Source: Notolepis coatsorum (taxonomy: Eukaryota; Chordata; Actinopteri; Aulopiformes; Paralepididae). From it: a DNA stretch of 64,000 nucleotides. The translations under genes were made by a program, and so were the position numbers. The notes beneath the pieces were generated by a model. The model did not search any database. It was not told where the DNA came from and worked only from the letters and a program-made list of their open reading frames with translations. The stretch covers positions 161,701,487 through 161,765,486 of the forward strand of contig OZ020585.1 in NCBI GenBank assembly GCA_963971535.1, written 5' to 3'. Shown piece after piece: positions 22,190 through 32,170 of this stretch. The stretch's first letter is position 1; each line of letters opens with the position of its first letter.

Positions 22190-25169
22190 TATATACTTAT
22201 TATCTATATTCTCAGATTTTCCAAACAACACTCGTGCCATAGCGTTCGCGCCCCATACACGTGAAAGGTATCAAAACGACCGGCTTGCTCCAACTCGATG
22301 TGCTATTCGAACTCGTAAAGTTTCACCGCACCGTCTGGCTACGAATCGACTTTAAACGGTAAAATTTCGGAAATACAGTGCAATTTAGAGTTTCAAACAC
22401 TTTGCAACACGTAAGCGTTCGCGCACCATACACGTGAAAGGTATCAAAACGAGCGGCTTGCCTATGGCAACTGCGGTCTTCGAACCCGTAAAAGTTTCAC
22501 CGCACCGTCTGGCTACGAATCGACTTTAAACGGTAAAATTTCGGTCCCATTGGGAATGCATTGCATTTTAGAGTGTAGCAGCTGAAATAATCTTTTTCCC
22601 CCTACCTTGGGTGAATTGCGAGTGTGATCTCAATTTTGGACGTAGAAATAAAACAAACACATCAAAACGATGACACGGCTGTCATCCCGCTCACAAAAGA
22701 AAAATAAATGGAATTGGACATTTCTATCTCAACTGACGACCATTTGTTTGAAGGTTCTCCTCCCCATTGACCGCCATGCAATCGCCCTCTAGAAATCAAT
22801 TTTTTTTTAGCCTTCTGTTCCGATCGCCGAAGGAGTGCCACAATATCGCACGAATGCCACAATCTCGCGCACAACCCTTCGCCTACTCGTTGTAGTGCTC
22901 TTGTGCGAGTCTCAACGCTTCATCTCTTATAGTTTTCTTTTAATCAACGTGACAATGCAGTCATGTAAAGAAATTTCAGAATATGCAAGTCATTGTGCTC
23001 ATGGCTGATTGGTTCAGGCTTAACAGCTGTGAGGCTCAGGGCTCATGGCTGAGCTGACCTGCCAATGACATCATTCACTTAACCCATCATTGGCCATCAC
23101 TGTGTTGCACTACTGAATTGATGTTGACCACTCCCCCGATCCTTAGACCACGCCCCCTTAGGCCACACCCCCTCAGTGTAACTCTTGAACCGTTTGTCGT
23201 AGAGACTTGGGGATTGTGCCATTGGTCGATGTTGACCACCTTTCATTGGTCGATGTTGACCACTCCCCCGATCCTTAGACCACGCCCCCTTAGGCCACAC
23301 CCCCTCAGTGTATCTCTTGAACCGTTTGTCGTAGAGACTTGCGGATTGTGCCATTGTACTCGGTGTAATAGTGTAATAGTGTGTAATAGTGTAATAGTGT
23401 GTAATAGTGTAATAGTGTAATAGTGTGTAATAGTGTAATAGTGTGTAATAGTGTAATAGTGTAATAGTGTGTAATAGTGTGTAATAGTGTAATATTGTGT
23501 AATAGTGTAATAGTGTAATAGTGTGTAATAGTGTAATAGTGTAATAGTGTGTAATAGTGTAATAGTGTGTAATAGTGTGTAATAGTGTAATAGTGTAATA
23601 GTGTGTAATGGTGTAATAGTGTCTAATAGTGTAATAGTGTGTAATAGTGTAATAGTGTAATAGTGTGTAATAGTGTAATAGTGTGTAATAGTGTAATAGT
23701 GTAATAGTGTGTAATAGTGTAATAGTGTGTAATAGTGTAATAGTGTGTAATAGTGTAATAGTGTGTAATAGTGTAATAGTGTGTAATAGTGTAATAGTGT
23801 AATAGTGTGTAATAGTGTGTAATAGTGTAATAGTGTGTAATAGTGTAATAGTGTGTAATAGTGTAATAGTGTAATAGTGTGTAATAGTGTAATAGTGTGT
23901 AATAGTGTGTAATAGTGTGTAATAGTGTAATAGTGTGTAATAGTGTAATAGTGTAATAGTGTAATAGTGTGTAATAGTGTAATAGTGTAATAGTGTGTAA
24001 TAGTGTAATAGTGTGTAATAGTGTAATAGTGTAATAGTGTGTAATAGTGTAATAGTGTGTAATAGTGTAATAGTGTGTAATAGTGTAATAGTGTGTAATA
24101 GTGTGTAATAGTGTAATAGTGTAATAGTGTGTAATAGTGTAATAGTGTGTAATAGTGTAATAGTGTGTAATAGTGTAATAGTGTGTAATAGTGTAATAGT
24201 GTAATAGTGTGTAATAGTGTAATAGTGTAATAGTGTGTAATAGTGTAATAGTGTGTAATAGTGTAATAGTGTAATAGTGCAATAGTGTGTAATAGTGTAA
24301 TAGTGTGTAATAGTATAATAGTGTTATAGTGTGTAATAGTGTAATAGTGTAATAGTGTGTAATAGTGTAATAGTGTAATAGTGTGTAATAGTGTAATAGT
24401 GTAATAGTGTGTAATAGTGTGTAATAGTGTAATAGTGTGTAATAGTGTAATAGTGTAATAGTGTGTAATAGTGTAATAGTGTAATAGTGTGTAATAGTGT
24501 AATAGTGTGTAATAGTGTGTAATAGTGTGTAATAGTGTAATAGTGTAATAGTGTGTAATAGTGTAATAGTGTGTAATAGTGTAATAGTGTAATAGTGTGT
24601 AATAGTGTAATAGTGTGTAATAGTGTGTAATAGTGTGTAATAGTGTAATAGTGTGTAATAGTGTAATAGTGTGTAATAGTGTGTAATAGTGTAATATTGT
24701 GTAATAGTGTGTAATAGTGTAATAGTGTAATAGTGTGTAATAGTGTAATAGTGTAATAGTGTGTAATAGTGTAATAGTGTGTAATAGTGTGTAATAGTGT
24801 AATAGTGTGTAATAGTGTAATAGTGTGTAATAGTGTGTAATAGTGTGTAATAGTGTAATAGTGTGTAATAGTGTAATAGTGTGTAATAGTGTAATAGTGT
24901 GTAATAGTGTGTAATAGTGTGTAATAGTGTAATATTGTGTAATAGTGTAATAGTGTAATAGTGTTGCGGGTTGTGTCATTGCACTCAGTAGGGATATCCT
25001 CTTTGATTGGTCTATGTTGACCACTCCCCCGATCCTTAGGCCGCGCCCCCTTTTTGTATCCTTTGAACCGTTTGTCATAGAGACTCGCAAGAGACCCTCT
25101 CCCCCGTTGGCCGGCGGTGCACAGGCGTCACCCACACTTTCACAATTTCCCCCGCGCGGAATTGTCTAG
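22190..25169. mobile_element. Triplicated unit, copy 2 (unclassified)
   Basis: The same order of parts as copy 1 but diverged. The 5' domain is partly duplicated (GTTCGCGCCCCATACACGTG at 22244, a variant at 22416). The promoter-like block is shorter, and the TAATAGTG array is far longer (23363-24964). It ends with the same GTCACCCACACTTTCACAA...AATTGTCTAG. No palindrome pair at its start. Confidence 0.6.
23363..24964. repeat. 1.6-kb TAATAGTG / TAATAGTGTG array
   Basis: Only two main unit types, 8 bp (TAATAGTG) and 10 bp (TAATAGTGTG), in irregular order with rare variants (TAATATTG, TAATGGTG). The long frames in it are artefacts of missing stop codons. Confidence 0.97.
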
Positions 25170-27502
25170 TTATTTATTTATTCTTTATTCCACCGATTTT
25201 GCAAACACTTTGCAACACGTAAGCGTTCGCGCCCCATACACGTGAAAGGTATCAAAACGAGCGGCTTGCCTATGGCAACACCGGTCTCCGAACTCGTAAA
25301 GTTTCACCGCACCGTCTGGCTACGAATCGACTTTAAACGGTAAAATATCGGTCCCATTGGGAATGCATTGCATTTTAGAGTGTAGCAGCTGAAATAATCT
25401 TTTTCCCCCTACCTTGGGTGAATTGCGAGTGTGATCTCAATTTTGGACGTAGAAATAAAACAAACACATCAAAACGATGACACGGCTGTCAACCCGCTCA
25501 CAAAAGAAAAATAAATGGAATTGGACATTTCTATCTCAACTGACGACCATTTGTTTGAAGGTTCTCCTCCCCATTGACCGCCATGCAATCGCACTCTAGA
25601 AATCACATTTTTCACACTATTTTTTAGCCTTCTGTTCCGATCGCCGAAGGAGTGCCACAATATCGCACGAATGTCACAATATCGCGCACAACCCTTCGCC
25701 TACTCGTTGTAGTGCTCATGTGCGCGTCACAACGCTTCATCTCTTATAGTTTTCTTTTAATCAATGTGACAATGCAGTCATGCATCTGCCTCCATAGAAA
25801 TGCATTGGATAGAAAATATGCAAGTCATAGTGATTGCTTCACCTGTGTGGCTCATGGCTCACTCATGATTGGTTCAGCTGTGTGGCTCGTGGCTGAGCTG
25901 CCAATGACATCATCCACTTAACCCATCATTGGCCATCACTGTGTTGCACTACTGAATTGCTGACAGCGCCCTCTGTCTTGTGGGTTGTGTCATTGTACTC
26001 AGTAGGGATATCCTCTTTCATTTTTCATTGGTCCATGTTGACCACCTTTCATTGGTCGATGTTGACCACTCCCCCGATCCTTAGACCACGCCCCCTTAGG
26101 CCACACCCCCTCAGTGTATCTCTTGAACCGTTTGTCGTAGAGACTTGCGGATTGTGCCATTGGTCGATGTTGACCACCTTTCATTGGTCGATGTTGACCA
26201 CTCCCCCTGTTGACCACCTTTCATTGGTCGATGTTGACCACTCCCCCGATCCTTAGACCACGCCCCCTTAGGCCACACCCCCTCAGTGTATCTCTTGAAC
26301 CGTTTGTCGTAGAGACTTGGGGATTGTGCCATTGGTCGATGTTGACCACCTTTCATTGGTCGATGTTGACCACTCCCCCGATCCTTAGACCACGCCCCCT
26401 TAGGCCACACCCCCTCAGTGTATCTCTTGAACCGTTTGTCGTAGAGACTTGCGGATTGTGCCATTGTACTCGGTGTAATAGTGTAATAGTGTGTAATAGT
26501 GTAATAGTGTAATAGTGTGTAATAGTGTAATAGTGTGTAATAGTGTAATAGTGTGTAATAGTGTGTAATAGTGTAATAGTGTGTAATAGTGTAATATTGT
26601 GTAATAGTGTAATAGTGTAATAGTGTGTAATAGTGTAATAGTGTGTAATAGTGTAATAGTGTAATAGTGTAATAGTGTGTAATAGTGTAATAGTGTAATA
26701 GTGTGTAATAGTGTAATAGTGTAATAGTGTGTAATAGTGTAATAGTGTAATAGTGTGTAATAGTGTAATAGTGTAATAGTGTGTAATAGTGTAATAGTGT
26801 GTAATAGTGTAATAGTGTGTAATAGTGTAATAGTGTGTAATAGTGTAATAGTGTGTAATAGTGTAATAGTGTAATAGTGTGTAATAGTGTGTAATAGTGT
26901 GTAATAGTGTAATAGTGTGTAATAGTGTAATAGTGTAATAGTGTGTAATAGTGTAATAGTGTGTAATAGTGTAATAGTGTAATAGTGTAATAGTGTGTAA
27001 TAGTGTAATAGTGTGTAATAGTGTAATAGTGTGTAATAGTGTGTAATAGTGTAATAGTGTAATAGTGTGTAATAGTGTAATATTGTGTAATAGTGTAATA
27101 GTGTGTAATAGTGTAATAGTGTGTAATAGTGTAATAGTGTGTAATAGTGTGTAATAGTGTAATAGTGTGTAATAGTGTAATAGTGTAATAGTGTGTAATA
27201 GTGTAATAGTGTGTAATAGTGTAATAGTGTGTAATAGTGTAATAGTGTAATAGTGTGTAATAGTGTAATAGTGTAATTGTGTAATAGTGTAATAGTGTTG
27301 CGGGTTGTGTCATTGCACTCAGTAGGGATATCCTCTTTGATTGGTCTATGTTGACCACTCCCCCGATCCTTAGGCCACGCCCCCTTTTTGTATCCTTTGA
27401 ACCGTTTGTCATAGAGACTCGCGAGAGACCCTCTCCCCCGTTGGCCGGCGGTGCACAGGCGTCACCCACACTTTCACAATTTCCCCCGCGCGGAATTGTC
27501 TA

Positions 27503-27503
<1 letters not shown>
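25170..27503. mobile_element. Triplicated unit, copy 3 (unclassified)
   Basis: The first 1.3 kb is almost identical to copy 1 at a constant offset of 5,507 bp (only a few base differences seen, e.g. CCGATCTCG against CCGAACTCG). It then has its own TAATAGTG array (26473-27298) and the common 3' end, followed directly by the resumed TTA microsatellite. Confidence 0.6.
26473..27298. repeat. TAATAGTG / TAATAGTGTG array of copy 3
   Basis: Same two unit types as at 23363-24964, about 0.83 kb. Confidence 0.97.
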
Positions 27504-27541
<38 letters not shown>

Positions 27542-28003
27542 TTATTTCATTGTGTTTTTAGCCCTAGTTACATTTTTGTTGCAACCCCAGTTATCCCATT
27601 AGTTCCCCCAAACTTACTGTCGGTCTGTTATGTTAAGCTAAGAAGTCTGCTAAGAGCCCGGAAAAGGAGCCGCGCCCACAGGAAGCAGAGATGGAGGGTG
27701 TGACAGAAATAATCGTTAGATTAGTCGACTACCAAAATAATCGTTAGTTGCAGCCCTATATTAGTCATATTCCAACTTAACTGAATGCACACGTGTGCGT
27801 GCGTGTGGATTATTGTACTATTACAGGTAATGAAATGAACAATGCAACTTCCTTATACAAAAAAATAATAATATTTTTTTTGCATAATTAAATATCGATA
27901 CTTGGCGTCCTTGTATCGATACAGTATCGCCACGCAAAGTATCGCGATACTATACTGTTGATATTTGCCCCCACCACTAGTAGCTACTGTAGTCCTGCAG
28001 TGC

Positions 28004-28321
28004 TAGGAGCCTCTCGTCTGGCCTGTCTGACTAAACAGGTTGCTGGCTGCTAGTAAATACACAGATATTTTCCTCTGCTCTCCCCCTGAGTCTGACTCTG
28101 TCCCTGTCAACAGATATAATGAGGCCATAACTACTTGTCCTCCTCGTTCCTCCTTTACAGTTGCCTGTGAGGGAGAGGGAGAGAGAGATGGATAGGGAGA
28201 GAGAGAGCGAGGGAGAGAATCTCTTCTGTCGGTCTGCTGACATGTGTTTTGCTCTTGGGCACACACACACATACTCATTCTCCTAGTATGTTCCACGTGT
28301 TCTCCTACTCTCTCTCTCTCT

Positions 28322-28393
<72 letters not shown>

Positions 28394-29105
28394 CACATTT
28401 CACATACACTCAACTACAGTATATGGCATTTCTGAGGCAGTTTTCAGTTTTATCGTTCCCAGAGTTAGACTTCCCTCTGTGTTTGGGCTTCATTGGAAGA
28501 ATTAGAGTTAGTGTGTTTGTGTGTTTTTATGGACAACAAGTGTATTAAATACACAAATCATTACTTATCTACTTTGTTGCCTCGTGGCCAGATGGGATGA
28601 ATTCCCTCTCTGACATGAAATACTGTCACTCTGTCGACTGGCCCATATGCCGTGTGTGTGTTTATGTACTGGTGGTGATTTCTCAGTATCACTGGGCTGT
28701 GTGTATTTGAGGAGGGGTGTGTGTGTGTGGGTGGGTGTGTCTCTGTGTGTGTGTTTATGTACTGGTGGTTGTCAGTATCACTGGGGGATATTTGAGGAGG
28801 GGTGTGTGTGTGTGTGTGTGTGTGTGGGGTTAGGGTGGGGGGGGGCGTGTTGATTCAAGTCTTATGTTTATTTGTGGAGTGTGTTGCAACATGCGTACCA
28901 CTCACACTGTGGTGTATAATGTGTGTGTGTCTTTATCACGAGACCGCATGTTGTAGTAACCAGATTGCGGTGTGTGTGTGTGTCTCCATCCATCCATCCA
29001 TCCATGCAACTGGTTCTCTGGCAGTCACTCGACTGTGTGTATTGGGAAGCGGAATTGACTGAAGTGTTTATTTGTTGGTTTGTGTTTACACATGCATGTA
29101 CACAG

Positions 29106-29144
<39 letters not shown>

Positions 29145-29157
29145 TTTGTAAGATTGT
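28004..29157. repeat. CT- and GT-rich low-complexity DNA
   Basis: A CT microsatellite (28310-28389), GT-rich blocks with a 60-80-bp duplicated GTGTTTATGTACTGGTGGT segment (28650-28850), a CATC run (28985-29005) and a GT run (29108-29142). No gene recognised. The pkp4 exon lies just downstream, so this may be its upstream intron or promoter side. Confidence 0.8.
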
Positions 29158-29165
29158 GGTCCTCA

Positions 29166-29490
29166 TAGGGCTGTACCGAATAGTTCGAAGCTTCATTCAT
29201 AACGTTGACATTCGAATTCTAAATCAATTTATCTATAGGCTACACTAATATTATAGTATATGACTCGTCATAAAATGTTTAATAAAACATGTATCATAAA
29301 TGATGTAGCCTATCTGCATCCGCTTGGCGCTCGGCGCTCCATCAAGACGTCACCATCACCGGTATATATATTTTTTTCTTCTCATGATTACATCATAAAA
29401 TATGACAACAGACATTCGAAGCTTCATTCGAAAACGTCAATGGCAGCTTTGAATGTAAAAAAAAAAAAAAGGACAATCGGTACAGCCCTA
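29166..29490. mobile_element. hAT MITE, 325 bp
   Basis: Terminal repeats TAGGGCTGTACCGA / CGGTACAGCCCTA with a perfect 8-bp duplication GGTCCTCA (29158-29165, 29491-29498). Internal inverted TTCGAAGCTTCATTCG motifs. Its right end is 62 bp from the pkp4 exon. Confidence 0.93.
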
Positions 29491-29552
29491 GGTCCTCACC
29501 AGAGCACCTGTAGTGACCAGATTGCGGTGTGTGTGTGTGTGTGCGTGTGCAG

Positions 29553-29686
29553 GAGGTATGCCAGCTCCTGAGCAGAGCCCAGGGTCGGAGGAGGGGCTTC
29601 TACTGGCCATCAGAGAAGGATCCACCGGTCTCACCATGGAGGCCGACACCACCGCCAACACCATCCTGGCCTCCGTCAAGGAGCAG
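29553..29686 (+). CDS. pkp4: Plakophilin-4 first coding exon
   Basis: An AG acceptor (29551-29552) after a TG-rich tract, ATG at 29558, 43 codons, then CAG|GTAC donor after 29686, phase 0. The peptide starts MPAPEQ, has an acidic linker, and ends TTANTILASVKEQ. The ILASVKEQ block opens the N-terminal coiled coil of the p120-catenin subfamily (PKP4/p0071, ARVCF, delta-catenin). The MPAPEQ start with the TTANTILASVKEQ ending matches PKP4 as I remember it, better than the paralogues. PKP4 is an armadillo-repeat protein of cell junctions and midbody with roles in Rho signalling. No following exon (expected to encode a RLTRELE-type coiled coil) was found in the window, so the next intron must be longer than 34 kb, or the exon is lost or in the gap. 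A hAT MITE and a minisatellite flank it closely. Confidence 0.8.
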
Positions 29687-29699
29687 GTACAGCAGTTCA

Positions 29700-31907
29700 C
29701 CTCCCAGCCTCATCCTCTGTCAGCCTCATCCTCTCTGTCTCCTCCTCTTTGCCTCATCCTCTGTCTCATCCTCTCTGTCTCATCCTCTCTGTCTCATCCT
29801 CTCTGTCTCATCCTCTCTGCCTCATCCTCTCTGTCTCATCCTCTCTGTCTCATCCTCTCTGCCTCATCCTCTCTGTCTCATCCCCTCTGTCTCATCCCCT
29901 CTGTCTCATCCTCTGTCTCATCCTCTGTCTGCCTCATACCCTGTAAGTCTCATCCTATGTCAGTCTCATACTCTGTGAGTCTCATCCTCTGTCTGTCTCA
30001 TCCTCTGTCTGTCTCATACTCTGTCACCCTCATACTCTGTCACCCTCATACTCTGTCACCCTCATACTCTGTCACCATCATCCTCTGTCACCCTCATACT
30101 CTGTCAGTCTCATACTCTGTGAGTCTCATCCTCTGTCAGTCTCATACTCTGTCACCCTCATACTCTGTCACCCTCATACTCTGTCACCCTCATACTCTGT
30201 CACCCTCATACTCTGTCACCCTCATACTCTGTCAGTCTCATACTCTGTCACCCTCATACTCTGTCAGTCTCATACTCTGTCACCCTCATACTCTGTCAGT
30301 CTCATACTCTGTCACCCTCATACTCTGTCAGTCTCATACTCTGTCACCCTCATACTCTGTCAGTCTCATACTCTGTCACCCTCATACTCTGTCACCCTCA
30401 TCCTCTGTCAGTCTCATACTCTGTCAGTCTCATCCTTTCAGTCTCATACTCTGTCAGTCTCATACTCTCAGTCTCATACTCTGTCAGTCTCATACTCTGT
30501 CAGTCTCATACTCTGTCAGTCTCATACTCTGTCAGTCTCATACTCTGTCAGTCTCATCCTTTCAGTCTCATACTCTGTCAGTCTCATACTCTGTCAGTCT
30601 CATACTCTGTCAGTCTCATACTCTGTCAGTCTCATACTCTGTCAGTCTCATACTCTCAGTCTCATACTCTGTCACCCTCATACTCTGTCAGTCTCATCCT
30701 CTCAGTCTCATACTCTGTCAGTCTCATCCTGTCAGTCTCATACTCTGTCAGTCTCATCCTGTCAGTCTCATACTCTGTCAGTCTCATCCTGTCAGTCTCA
30801 TACTCTGTCAGTCTCATCCTCTGTGAGTCTCATACTCTGAGTCTCATACTCTGTCAGTCTCATCCTCTCTCAGTCTCATACTCTGTCAGTCTCATCCTGT
30901 CAGTCTCATACTCTGTCAGTCTCATCCTCTGTGAGTCTCATACTCTGAGTCTCATCCTCTGTCAGTCTCATCCTCTCTGTCTCATACTCTCTCAGTCTCA
31001 TACTCTGTCAGTCTCATCCTCTCTCAGTCTCATACTCTGTCAGTCTCATACTCTGTCAGTCTCATCCTGTCAGTCTCATACTCTGTCAGTCTCATCCTCT
31101 GTGAGTCTCATACTCTGAGTCTCATCCTCTGTCAGTCTCATACTCTGTCAGTCTCATCCTGTCAATCTCATACTCTTGTCAGTCTCATACTCTGTCAGTC
31201 TCATCCTGTCAGTCTCATACTCTGTCAGTCTCATCCTCTGTGAGTCTCATACTCTGAGTCTCATCCTCTGTCAGTCTCATCCTCTCTCAGTCTCATACTC
31301 TCTCAGTCTCATACTCTGTCAGTCTCATCCTCTCTCAGTCTCATACTCTGTCAGTCTCATACTCTTGTCAGTCTCATACTCTTGTCAATCTCATACTCTT
31401 GTCAGTCTCATACTCTTGTCAGTCTCATACTCTTGTCAGTCTCATACTCTTGTCAGTCTCATCCTCTGTGAGTCTCATACTCTGAGTCTCATCCTCTGTC
31501 AGTCTCATCCTCTCTCAGTCTCATACTCTCTCAGTCTCATACTCTGTCAGTCTCATCCTCTCTCAGTCTCATACTCTTGTCAGTCTCATACTCTGTCAGT
31601 CTCATACTCTTGTCAGTCTCATACTCTTGTCAGTCTCATACTCTTGTCAGTCTCATACTCTTGTCAGTCTCATACTCTTGTCAGTCTCATACCCTCTCAG
31701 TCTCATACTCTGTCAGTCTCATACTCTTGTCAGTCTCATACTCTGTCAGTCTCATACTCTGTCAGTCTTATACTTTGTCAGTCTCATACTCTTGTCAGTC
31801 TCATACCCTCTCAGTCTCATACTCTTGTCAGTCTCATACTCTTGTCAGTCTCATACTCTTGTCAGTCTCATACTCTGTCAGTCTCATACTTTGTCAGTCT
31901 GTGTGTG
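29700..31907. repeat. 2.2-kb minisatellite, about 16-bp unit
   Basis: Units GTCTCATACTCTGTCA and variants (ACCCTCATACTCTGTC, GTCTCATCCTCTCT, GTCTCATACTCTT). It begins about 15-20 bp after the pkp4 donor site. Long plus-strand frames reflect absence of stops, not genes. Confidence 0.97.
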
Positions 31908-32120
31908 TGTGTGTGTGTGTGGGCATGTGTGTGGGCGTGTGTGTGTGTTTGTACACTGTGCGTCACGCGCTCTGTCAACACTGCCACCACATCATCCACC
32001 TCTGACGCGATGCCGACCTGAAGCAGGAAATTGTCTATCGATCTGAACCGTCTCCACTCCGCTTACAGCTGGGTTTAATCTGCGCTTTCTGTCGCTGTGA
32101 AGCGGTTTAGAACACGCTTG

Positions 32121-32137
32121 GCTTGGATCGCTGTTGG

Positions 32138-32169
<32 letters not shown>
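32121..32169. repeat. GTT microsatellite
   Basis: Run of about 12 GTT units, adjoining the truncated 5' edge of an L2 fragment. Confidence 0.9.
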
Positions 32170-32170
32170 G

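Larger units (their letters stand above)
19170..27758. mobile_element. Second hAT element, carrying the triplicated unit
   Basis: Left end TAGGGCTGCAACGAATAGTC and right end GACTACCAAAATAATCGTTAGTTGCAGCCCTA (last 12 bp an exact inverse of the left). Flanks are TATTACAG and TATTAGTC (first five bases match), so the target duplication is decayed. It contains a transposase C-terminal remnant (19265-19426) and, inside a TTA microsatellite, three tandem copies of an unrelated unit. It lies inside the outer hAT MITE. Confidence 0.8.
10185..27979. mobile_element. Outer hAT MITE, split by nested insertions
   Basis: Ends are TAGGGGGTGGGAATC and, inverted, TAGTGGTGGGGGCAAAT. They are flanked by GTAGCTGC (10177-10184) and GTAGCTAC (27980-27987), an 8-bp hAT-type target duplication with one mismatch. 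Its own sequence is only about 530 bp (10185-10376, 19055-19169, 27759-27979). The rest is later insertions. The right part has repeated ATCGATA/GTATCG motifs near the end, common in fish hAT MITEs. Confidence 0.75.

Noticed and set aside
23243-25135. 630-codon frame of Tyr/Thr/His/Leu repeats (minus strand)
   Set aside because: Translation of the TAATAGTG array. Several frames stay open and all codons come from the 8/10-bp units.
20145-25921. Identical 89-residue frames at 20145-20414 and 25652-25921
   Set aside because: Identity reflects the near-identical DNA of copies 1 and 3. The frame is broken in copy 2 and has no recognisable motif.
29513-30826. 437-codon frame continuing from the pkp4 exon
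   Set aside because: Only the first 43 codons from ATG 29558 are gene-like. After the GTAC donor the frame reads through a minisatellite.
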